Below are positions 6,501 through 12,851 of a DNA stretch of 25,653 nt, piece by piece (position 1 is the stretch's first letter; every line of letters begins with the position of its first letter). Both the position numbers and the translations under genes were made by a program. Below the pieces are notes generated by a model. The model was not told the DNA's origin. It did not search any database and was given only the letters and a program-made list of their open reading frames with translations. The stretch is from Oscillospiraceae bacterium (GTDB lineage Bacteria; Bacillota_A; Clostridia; Oscillospirales; Oscillospiraceae): contig JAGAFT010000037.1 in NCBI GenBank assembly GCA_017627975.1, forward strand, positions 1 to 25,653. Direction: 5' to 3'.

Positions 6501-9500
6501 ATGAATGACGGAAGAAAGAATCCTACCGCAACCGTCGCGGTCATCGGCAGTCTGATTCTCGCGATGATCCTGGTGGCCGGAACAATGTGGATGGGTGCCT
6601 ACGCCAGGCGGGATACGGAAGAGGCGGTCCGATCTGTAAGCCTGCTGTATCTCGATGAGCTGGCCGGGCGCCGGGAACAGGTCGTGGAAAACAATCTGCA
6701 GGAAAAGATCCAGACGATCCGCATAGCCGTTGACCTGATGACCGAGGAGGATCTCGCCGACAAGGCGCATCTGGAGGCATATCAGACCCGTATGAAGCGG
6801 CTCTATCAGCTGGATAAGTTTGCTTTCGTGGATACGGACGGCCTGATCTATACCTCTACCGGAATGCAGAGCGACATTGACGAATACAACTTTGACTATA
6901 AGGCGCTCTCTGAGCCGGAGATCTCCATCTACCATCCGGAGAGTTCGGATAAGCGCGTCATCATTGCGGTGCCGGTCAGCATCCCTTTTCAGGGGAAAAC
7001 GCTGTCTGCCTGCTTTATGGCCATTGATATGCAGGAAATGCTCGCCGGCGTCTCTCTGACGACCAACACCGGCAACGCCACCTTCTGTAACATCTATACG
7101 GAACGCGGCTCTGCTCTGACCGATTCCGTGCTCGGCGGTCTCGCCATGGAGGACAATCTGCTGGACGCACTGCGGACCGCTGCCTTTGAACCGCCCTATT
7201 CCTATGAAAGCTTCACCCGGGAATTCCAGTCCGGAACGCAGGGGGTCGCTTCCTTCACCTTCAACGGCATTCGGGAGACGCTGACCTATATTCCGGTACG
7301 CGGAACGGACTGGCAGCTTACCTACCTGATCCGGGAGAGCGTGATCAGCGACCGCATCAGCTCCATTTCGGAGGGAACCGTAAGGCGGAGCATCGTCCAG
7401 TCCGCTCTGACCGTCGTCGTGATGCTGGGCATGTTCGGCTTTATCATTTCCCAGATTAAGCGGAACAACAGGCTTCTTCTGGAACAGGAGACCGCCGAAG
7501 CGGCCAGCCGCGCAAAGCAGGAGGAACTGGAACACCGTCTTGCGCTGCAGGAAAAACTGCTGGAGGAGCAGCGGCACCGGGAACAGCAGGACAGGATGAT
7601 CTCCGCTCTTGCGGCCGACTACTGGAGCGTATATTATCTGGAATTGGATAAAGATGAGGGTATCTGCTATCAGGCGCACACGGATCTCGATTCGCCGGGC
7701 TTCAGCGTCGGGGAGCATTTTACTTATCTCCCCGCGGTGACGGCTTATGCCAATCAATACATCACCGAGCCGTACCGGGAAGAGTTTCTGCGTTTCATCC
7801 AGCCGGATTCCATCCGTGAAGGCCTGAAAAGGCAGCGTGTCATTTCTCATACTTACATGGTCAAGCGCCATGGAAAAGAGAGCTATGAGACCGTCCGCTT
7901 TGCCCGTGTCCACCTTACCGGCGATCAGGACGACCAGCAGATCGACAGCGTTGGCGCCTGCTTTGTGGATGTGGACGCAGACACCCGCAGCACCATGGAG
8001 CAGCAGCAGTCTCTCAGCGACGCGCTGACATTGGCGGAGGAAGCCAGCAAGGCAAAAACCGTCTTCCTTTCCAACATGAGTCATGAAATCCGCACGCCCA
8101 TGAACGCCATCATCGGCCTGGACAGCATCGCCCTGAACGACCCGGATATATCGCCGAAAACCAGAGAGTATCTGGAAAAAATCGGTTCCTCCGCCGAGCA
8201 CCTGCTGGGACTCATCAATGACATTCTGGATATGTCCCGCATCGAATCCGGGCGGCTCACGCTCAAAAACGAGGAGTTTTCCTTCCAGAAGCTTCTGGAA
8301 GCGATCAACACCATGTTCAGCGGTCAGTGCCAGGATAAGGGATTGGAGTACCAGTGCCATATCAATTCGGAGGTGGATGCTTACTACATCGGCGACAGCA
8401 TGAAGCTGCGGCAGGTGCTGATCAATATCCTTGGCAATGCCGTCAAATTCACCCCGGCCGGCGGCAAGGTGGAGCTGCAGGTGGAGCGGGCGGCACAATT
8501 CGACGGAAAATCCTCGCTGCGCTTTACGATCTCGGATACCGGGATCGGCATGAGCCCGGAATTCCTCCCCCGGCTGTTTGACACCTTCTCCCAGGAGGAT
8601 TCCTCCACCACGGCAAAATACGGCAGCACCGGTCTCGGCATGGCCATTACAAAGAGCATTGTGGAGCTGATGAACGGCCACATCGAGGTGGAGAGTGAAA
8701 AAGGCGTCGGCACAACCTTCGTTGTCACGGTAACCCTCTCCGATTCCGACAGGACAGATCTGCAGGAAGAGGAAGAGATCCGTCCCGGTGAAATGACGGT
8801 GCTGATCGTGGATGACGATCCGGTTGCCTGCCGGCATGCCCAGCTGGTGCTGGAAAAGGCCGGTATCGCCTCGGAGCTCGCCGGCTCCGGGAAGCAGGCG
8901 GTCGAAATGGTCAAGCTGCGTCATGCCCGTATGGAGCCTTATAATCTGATCCTTGTGGACTGGAAAATGCCGGAGATGGACGGCGTGGAGACCGCCCGGC
9001 AGATCCGTGCGGAAATCGGTCATGAGTCCGCGATCATCATTCTCACGGCCTACCGCTGGGATGACGTGCTGGAAGAAGCGCTCAAAGCCGGTGTGGACAG
9101 CTTTCTTCCCAAGCCGCTGTTCGCGGCTGCCGTTCTGGAGGAGTTCAGGTCCGCGCTGAAGCGGAAGGACATTCCGGCGAAAAAGCAGCAGGATAAGGCT
9201 GATCTGACCGGACGGCGCATCCTTCTGGCAGAGGATATGGACGTCAATGCGGAGATCATACAAATGGTCCTGCACATGCGGGAAGTGGAGTCTGAACGCG
9301 CGCAAAACGGAAGGATCGCCGTCGAGATGTTTGCATCGCATCCGGCGGGCTATTACGACGCCATTCTGATGGATATGCGTATGCCCGAAATGGACGGCCT
9401 GGAGGCCACGCGCACCATACGGGCGATGGAGCGGGACGACGCAAAAACCATCCCCATCATTGCCCTGACGGCAAACGCCTTTGACGAAGACGTCCAGCGC

Positions 9501-9587
9501 AGCATGCAGGCCGGTCTGAACGCCCATCTGTCGAAGCCGGTGCAGCCGGAACTGCTGTTTGAAACGCTGGAGCTTCTGATCAAATAA
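6501..9587 (+). CDS. Membrane-bound hybrid sensor histidine kinase with two receiver domains
   Basis: Product of 1028 aa. ATG 6501 (MNDGRKNPTA) is chosen over the in-frame ATG at 6387 because GGGGGAA lies 8 nt upstream. Seen: TM1 at about 11-33; an extracellular Cache-like sensor at 40-295 (FAFVDTDGLIYTSTG and VIIAVPV segments); TM2 at about 298-317; a coiled coil at 322-365; a PAS-like segment at 366-495. HisKA follows with phospho-acceptor H528 in SNMSHEIRTPMN, then HATPase_c with N646 (GNAVKF), DTGIG and GSTGLGMA boxes. REC1 spans about 766-885 (acceptor D820 in LVDWKMPEMDG, K871) and REC2 about 905-1028 (acceptor D958 in LMDMRMPEMDG, K1012). No HPt or DNA-binding domain is present, so phosphorelay to another protein, or output through the RECs, is needed. 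No response regulator lies next to it. The ligand is unknown. Confidence 0.93.
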   Translation: MNDGRKNPTATVAVIGSLILAMILVAGTMWMGAYARRDTEEAVRSVSLLYLDELAGRREQVVENNLQEKIQTIRIAVDLMTEEDLADKAHLEAYQTRMKRLYQLDKFAFVDTDGLIYTSTGMQSDIDEYNFDYKALSEPEISIYHPESSDKRVIIAVPVSIPFQGKTLSACFMAIDMQEMLAGVSLTTNTGNATFCNIYTERGSALTDSVLGGLAMEDNLLDALRTAAFEPPYSYESFTREFQSGTQGVASFTFNGIRETLTYIPVRGTDWQLTYLIRESVISDRISSISEGTVRRSIVQSALTVVVMLGMFGFIISQIKRNNRLLLEQETAEAASRAKQEELEHRLALQEKLLEEQRHREQQDRMISALAADYWSVYYLELDKDEGICYQAHTDLDSPGFSVGEHFTYLPAVTAYANQYITEPYREEFLRFIQPDSIREGLKRQRVISHTYMVKRHGKESYETVRFARVHLTGDQDDQQIDSVGACFVDVDADTRSTMEQQQSLSDALTLAEEASKAKTVFLSNMSHEIRTPMNAIIGLDSIALNDPDISPKTREYLEKIGSSAEHLLGLINDILDMSRIESGRLTLKNEEFSFQKLLEAINTMFSGQCQDKGLEYQCHINSEVDAYYIGDSMKLRQVLINILGNAVKFTPAGGKVELQVERAAQFDGKSSLRFTISDTGIGMSPEFLPRLFDTFSQEDSSTTAKYGSTGLGMAITKSIVELMNGHIEVESEKGVGTTFVVTVTLSDSDRTDLQEEEEIRPGEMTVLIVDDDPVACRHAQLVLEKAGIASELAGSGKQAVEMVKLRHARMEPYNLILVDWKMPEMDGVETARQIRAEIGHESAIIILTAYRWDDVLEEALKAGVDSFLPKPLFAAAVLEEFRSALKRKDIPAKKQQDKADLTGRRILLAEDMDVNAEIIQMVLHMREVESERAQNGRIAVEMFASHPAGYYDAILMDMRMPEMDGLEATRTIRAMERDDAKTIPIIALTANAFDEDVQRSMQAGLNAHLSKPVQPELLFETLELLIK

Positions 9588-9620
9588 GCCCGGTTCGTCT
9601 CAGGCTGCCAAACTTTCTTT

Positions 9621-9667
9621 ACCTGATAACATGGGGAGGGCAAAATGCCCTCCCCATGTTATCAGGT
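9621..9667. terminator. Long perfect hairpin between convergent genes, probable bidirectional terminator
   Basis: Perfect 22-bp arms (9621-9642 and 9646-9667) with an AAA loop; the GC-rich inner part is GGGGAGGGCA / TGCCCTCCCC. Unlike the other terminators in this window there is no T run on either side, so the mechanism may rely on the stem alone, or the element may stabilise 3' ends. Confidence 0.65.
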
Positions 9668-9703
9668 TAATTATCCGTTTATGATTGCAGTCTTATCGCC
9701 GGA

Positions 9704-10183
9704 TCAGCTCAGCTTCACAACGATGCTCAGATCGCTGTAGGTGGCGGGCACCGTGAACTCATCGGGGTTCTTCTCGTATCCCTCGGGGACCTTGAGAATA
9801 TGCACGGTGTAGTTGCCTTCCGGCACTTCGAAGGCGGCAAGGCCGTCCGCGTCGGTCTTGCCCATCATGCACTGGACATCCGAGCAGAACTGAACCGTTG
9901 CCTTCTCCACGGGAGCGCCGTTTTCGTCAACGACGATGATGCGGTACATACCGGCATCGTTCGGTGAAACTCCCTTGTCACCGACACCCTTGTCCGCACT
10001 CAGGCCGGCCGTGACACCGTCGGTTTTGCTCTGCGCTTTTCCGGCAAGAAGGCTGTCGATGGCTGGCTCATAGACCTCGACCATTTTCCCCTCGACAGGC
10101 TCGCCGACGACTACGCCCTCTCTGTTGACAAAGAAGGACGTGGGGAAGGCCTGAACATCTCTTTTAAAATTACTGTTATTATT
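9704..10183 (-). pseudogene. 5'-truncated thioredoxin-like protein with C-terminal carboxypeptidase-regulatory-like (prealbumin-fold) domain
   Basis: Seen: the minus frame is open from just inside a TAA (10184-10186) to the TGA at 9704. The upstream part reads RDVQAFPTSFFVNREGVVVG, the cis-Pro strand and last strands of a TlpA-type thioredoxin fold. It then runs through a linker into AGMYRIIVVDENGAPVEKA and a KTDADGLAAFEVPEGNYTVH segment, a typical Ig-like/prealbumin-fold domain. The CxxC half of the thioredoxin domain is absent, and no start codon with a ribosome site lies before AFPTSFF. The only in-frame ATG (10084) would give 126 aa starting after the redoxin part. Upstream of about 10170 the DNA turns abruptly AT-rich, which suggests a deletion junction. 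Inference: a decayed gene. It resembles the C-terminal redoxin region of the intact protein at 3722-4765. Confidence 0.72.
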
Positions 10184-10236
10184 TTACAACTGATAAAGAC
10201 GCATTGTCAAGAATCGATCTGTCTTCCGGTCCGCGC

Positions 10237-10265
10237 GTGACAAATCATCCGTTCTGCGCTATAAT
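10237..10265 (+). promoter_or_regulatory. Sigma-70-type promoter of mutY
   Basis: -35 GTGACA (10237-10242), a 17-bp spacer, perfect -10 TATAAT (10260-10265). The predicted start site is near 10272, only about 10 nt before the likely ATG at 10282. Confidence 0.75.
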
Positions 10266-10281
10266 CACCCCGGTGATGTTC

Positions 10282-11340
10282 ATGTTTGAAAACACGCAGC
10301 GTCTTCCCGATGCTGTCTCTATGATTCTGGACTGGTATTCTGCAGGCCGCCGCCCTTTGCCCTGGCGACAGGATCCCACGCCCTATCACACCTGGATCGC
10401 CGAAATCATGCTGCAGCAGACGCGCATCGAGGCGGTGATCCCCTATTACGAACGCTTTCTCCGCGAGCTTCCGGATGTTCCGGCGCTGGCCGCCGTTTCC
10501 GAGGACCGCCTGCTGAAGCTCTGGGAGGGTCTCGGCTATTACAGCCGCGCCCGCAATCTCAAAAAAGCCGCCATGCTCCTCATGGAGCACTGCGGCGGCG
10601 CGCTGCCGGCCTCTGCGGCCGAGCTGCGAAAGCTCCCCGGCATCGGGGACTATACCGCGGGCTCCATCTCGTCCATTTCCTTCGGCCTGCCGGAGCCGGC
10701 GGTGGACGGAAACGTTCTTCGCGTGATGACCCGGCTTTTTGCCTGCGCCGACGACATCGCCGCCCCCGCGACCAAACGCGCCGTAACGGAGCTTCTTCGC
10801 GCGCATTATCCCACGGGAGAGGCCGCCGCGCTGCTGACCGAGGGGATCATGGAGCTGGGTGAAACGGTCTGCCTGCCCAACGGCGCCCCGTTCTGCGACC
10901 GCTGTCCACTCCGTGGGCTCTGTCTGGCGCATCTGGCGGGAGAAGAGCTCTCCTATCCCGTCAAAACGGCCAAGAAGCCCCGGCGCATAGAAGAAAAAAC
11001 GGTGCTTCTTCTGCGCTGCGGTGCGCGCTTCGCGATTCGCAAGCGCCCCGGCAGCGGCATGCTAGCCGGCCTCTGGGAGTTTCCGAACGCGGACGGCCGC
11101 CTCACGGAACAATCCGTCCTCGCCCTCGCCTCCGGCTGGGAGGCCGCGCCGCGCCGGGCCGAGCCCTTCGGCAGCGCAAAGCATATCTTTACCCATGTGG
11201 AGTGGCATATGAACGGCTTTCTTGTCGACTGTGACAGTGAATCGCCCTTCTTCCTCTGGAAGACCCCGGAGGAGATCTCGCGGGACTATTCCCTGCCCAC
11301 GGCCTTTCGCGCGTTTCAGAAAAAAATCGGCGGAGTCTGA
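10282..11340 (+). CDS. mutY: A/G-specific adenine DNA glycosylase MutY
   Basis: Removes adenine mispaired with 8-oxoguanine or guanine in base-excision repair. Product of 352 aa from ATG 10282. Seen: entry motif LPWRQDPTPYHTWIAEIMLQQTR with catalytic E41; LWEGLGYYSRARN; helix-hairpin-helix LPGIGDYTAGSI with catalytic D142 in VDGN; an iron-sulfur cluster loop with Cys197, 205, 208 and 214. The first Cys gap is 7 residues rather than the 6 of E. coli. A C-terminal NUDIX-like domain that checks for 8-oxoG follows (IRKRPGSGMLAGLWEFPN). Start choice: GGTGAT (10272-10277) matches the 3' part of the SD consensus GGAGGTGATC and is correctly spaced for ATG 10282; ATG 10276 and a TTG at 10204 are in frame but poorly supported, the TTG lying upstream of the promoter. 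The last codons form half of a terminator. Confidence 0.95.
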   Translation: MFENTQRLPDAVSMILDWYSAGRRPLPWRQDPTPYHTWIAEIMLQQTRIEAVIPYYERFLRELPDVPALAAVSEDRLLKLWEGLGYYSRARNLKKAAMLLMEHCGGALPASAAELRKLPGIGDYTAGSISSISFGLPEPAVDGNVLRVMTRLFACADDIAAPATKRAVTELLRAHYPTGEAAALLTEGIMELGETVCLPNGAPFCDRCPLRGLCLAHLAGEELSYPVKTAKKPRRIEEKTVLLLRCGARFAIRKRPGSGMLAGLWEFPNADGRLTEQSVLALASGWEAAPRRAEPFGSAKHIFTHVEWHMNGFLVDCDSESPFFLWKTPEEISRDYSLPTAFRAFQKKIGGV

Positions 11341-11355
11341 CGCGACTCCGCTTTT
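11330..11355. terminator. Bidirectional terminator overlapping the 3' end of mutY
   Basis: Stem GCGGAGTC (11330-11337) / GACTCCGC (11344-11351), with TTTT after it on the plus strand. On the minus strand a run of seven T follows the stem after CGA. It serves both mutY and the convergent moaC operon, and the mutY stop codon lies in the loop. Confidence 0.85.
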
Positions 11356-11367
11356 CTGATGCTCTTC

Positions 11368-11535
11368 TTATTGTTTATTCGGCTTCCAGAGGTCCTCGTT
11401 CCATTTCAGGGAAAGCGCCGCCAGCGCGCCCCCGGCCAGCTTGTCCAGCAGCACCGGTCCAAGGTTCTTTTTCGCCTTTTTCGGCCTTCCCGCCTTTTTC
11501 GGCTTCCCGAAGAGCAGTTTCAAGAGCAGTTTCAT
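11368..11535 (-). CDS. Small basic protein translationally coupled to moaC, function unknown
   Basis: Product of 55 aa. Seen: the ATG overlaps the moaC stop as ATGA, and GGAGG lies 8 nt upstream within the moaC end. The protein starts [20 protein letters not shown] and goes on with [16 protein letters not shown] and an [14 protein letters not shown] tail. It has a short amphipathic hydrophobic start, a Lys/Arg/Pro-rich middle and a more hydrophobic C-terminal half with two Trp. No cysteine, metal motif or known domain is visible. The stop-start overlap and good ribosome site argue that it is translated. The basic central stretch could bind nucleic acid or acidic lipids, but this is a guess. 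It is last in the mntP-moaC operon, just before the bidirectional terminator. Confidence 0.65.
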   Translation of the reverse strand: MKLLLKLLFGKPKKAGRPKKAKKNLGPVLLDKLAGGALAALSLKWNEDLWKPNKQ

Positions 11536-12026
11536 CCCCTGTCCTCCTGAAAGAAGAAGTCTCCGCTCTTCCCGCCGTGCTTCTCGACAAGGTGGATTTC
11601 CTTCATGACCATGCGCTTGTCAATGGCCTTGCACATGTCATACACGGTCAGCAGCGCGACAGAAACCCCGGTCAGCGCTTCCATCTCGACACCGGTCTTG
11701 CCCTCGGTCTTCACGGTGCAGAGGGCACGCACCTCGCAGCTTTCCGGCAGGAGCTCAAACGTCAGCGTTGCGTTTGTAAGATTCAGCAGATGGCACATCG
11801 GGATCAGCTCCGAGGTGCGCTTGCAGCCCAGGATCCCCGCCACCTGTGCCACCGTCAGGACATCGCCCTTCTTGACGGTTTTCTGCTCGATCGCCTGAAA
11901 GACCTCCGGACTGACCTGGATCGTTCCCTCGGCAACCGCGGTTCTGGCCGTGATTTCTTTCCCGGAGACATCCACCATTCTGGCATTTCCCCGGTCGTCA
12001 AAATGGGTAAACTCCATCCCCGACAC
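11532..12026 (-). CDS. moaC: Cyclic pyranopterin monophosphate synthase MoaC
   Basis: Second step of molybdenum cofactor synthesis: converts the MoaA product (3',8-cyclo-GTP) to cyclic pyranopterin monophosphate. Product of 164 aa from GTG 12026, or 161 aa from ATG 12017. The GGGAAG site 7 nt before the GTG favours the former, while many homologues start near the latter. Seen: [67 protein letters not shown], and [11 protein letters not shown] with the conserved Asp136 and Lys137. Length is normal. No other moa or moe gene is in this window, so the rest of the pathway must be elsewhere. It follows mntP on the same strand after about 66 nt and overlaps the 55-aa ORF by 4 nt. Confidence 0.95.
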   Translation of the reverse strand: MSGMEFTHFDDRGNARMVDVSGKEITARTAVAEGTIQVSPEVFQAIEQKTVKKGDVLTVAQVAGILGCKRTSELIPMCHLLNLTNATLTFELLPESCEVRALCTVKTEGKTGVEMEALTGVSVALLTVYDMCKAIDKRMVMKEIHLVEKHGGKSGDFFFQEDRG

Positions 12027-12053
12027 GCCCTTTCTTCCCTGTGTTTTACAAAA

Positions 12054-12062
12054 AGTATATCA
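12054..12062 (-). promoter_or_regulatory. Possible extended -10 promoter for moaC inside the mntP-moaC gap
   Basis: On the minus strand TGATATACT (TGn plus TATACT) lies 27 nt before GTG 12026. The -35 (TGGCAA at 17 bp) is weak. It could add transcription of moaC to read-through from mntP. Confidence 0.4.
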
Positions 12063-12092
12063 CAGCGCGGCACGAATTGCCATACCCGCGGT

Positions 12093-12677
12093 TCACAAAA
12101 TCCCTTTCAGAAAGATCTCCAGCCCGATCCCGATCAGGATGACGCCGCCGAGCACGGAGGCCTTTCCGGCGAGCTTCGTTCCGAAGTGTTTTCCGATTCT
12201 CAGCCCCGCCATGCAGAGGCCGAAGGTCACAGCTCCGATGATCAGCGCCTCCGTCATCGCCGCGGTCCAGCTGAAATCGGCAATGGTGAAGCCCACCGAG
12301 AGCGCGTCGATGGAGGTCGCGACGCCCTGCAGCATGAGGCCGCCCAGGCCCACCGCGGCGGGTTCTGCATCATCGCCTTCTCCCCGAAGGCCTTCCAGAA
12401 GCATTTTTCCTCCGATATAGCCCAGAAGCAGCAGGGCAATCCAGGGGATCAGGCGATGAAAGCCCTCGAACAGCTCCGCAATGGTATGAACACAGGCCCA
12501 GCCCAGCAGGGGCATCAGGACCTGAAACACGCCGAACGTTCCGGCGATCAGGCACATTCTCTCCGTTTTCATCCGGGGCTCATGAAGGCCATTCGCCATG
12601 GAGACGGAAAAGGCGTCCATCGCAAGCCCGACGCCGAACAGAATGCTGTTCAGGCAGAACAACAGTATCTCTTCCAT
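12093..12677 (-). CDS. mntP: Manganese efflux pump MntP
   Basis: Exports Mn(II) across the cytoplasmic membrane. Product of 194 aa from ATG 12677 (MEEILLFCLN), chosen over ATG 12722 because GGGGGAGAGGGA precedes it directly and family members start here. Seen: two inverted halves, each with the conserved Asp motif, GLAMDAFSVSMANG (D21) and GVATSIDALSVGF (D124). About six hydrophobic segments are present, with an acidic cytoplasmic loop at 98-106 (GEGDDAE). Length is normal for the family. It is the first gene of a leftward unit with moaC and has its own promoter. The yybP-ykoY Mn riboswitch often found before mntP does not fit in the short leader. Confidence 0.93.
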   Translation of the reverse strand: MEEILLFCLNSILFGVGLAMDAFSVSMANGLHEPRMKTERMCLIAGTFGVFQVLMPLLGWACVHTIAELFEGFHRLIPWIALLLLGYIGGKMLLEGLRGEGDDAEPAAVGLGGLMLQGVATSIDALSVGFTIADFSWTAAMTEALIIGAVTFGLCMAGLRIGKHFGTKLAGKASVLGGVILIGIGLEIFLKGIL

Positions 12678-12712
12678 TCCCTCTCCCCCTCTCCGGTCAC
12701 GCATTGTCTGCA

Positions 12713-12741
12713 ACATTACCATGCGCCGGAAGGCCTGTCAA
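12713..12741 (-). promoter_or_regulatory. Sigma-70-type promoter of mntP-moaC
   Basis: On the minus strand: perfect -35 TTGACA (12736-12741), 17-bp spacer, -10 TAATGT (12713-12718). It leaves a leader of about 30 nt. Confidence 0.75.
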
Positions 12742-12791
12742 GAGAAAGTGGCAGTTTCACGGGCATCTTGCCAAAACAGCTTCACAAACAG

Positions 12792-12820
12792 TTGAATTTG
12801 CCCATCACATTTGCTATAAT
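12792..12820 (+). promoter_or_regulatory. Sigma-70-type promoter of the recJ-relA operon
   Basis: -35 TTGAAT (12792-12797), exact 17-bp spacer, perfect -10 TATAAT (12815-12820), 31 nt before the recJ ATG. It is back to back with the mntP promoter and is the only strong promoter seen before galE. Confidence 0.82.
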
Positions 12821-12851
12821 AATTTATTCATAATTACTAAGGATAAAGGAA

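Noticed and set aside
6402..9527. A 1041-codon open frame antisense to the hybrid kinase
   Set aside because: It is the mirror of a GC-biased coding gene; the sense frame has every expected kinase and receiver motif, while the antisense product is His/Arg/Gln-rich with no domain or ribosome site.
10204..10281. Longer MutY starting at the TTG at 10204
   Set aside because: This would place the start codon upstream of the promoter and add 26 residues with no family similarity.
12678..12712. yybP-ykoY manganese riboswitch before mntP
   Set aside because: The promoter at 12713-12741 leaves a leader of about 30 nt, too short for this riboswitch, and its conserved loops are not seen.
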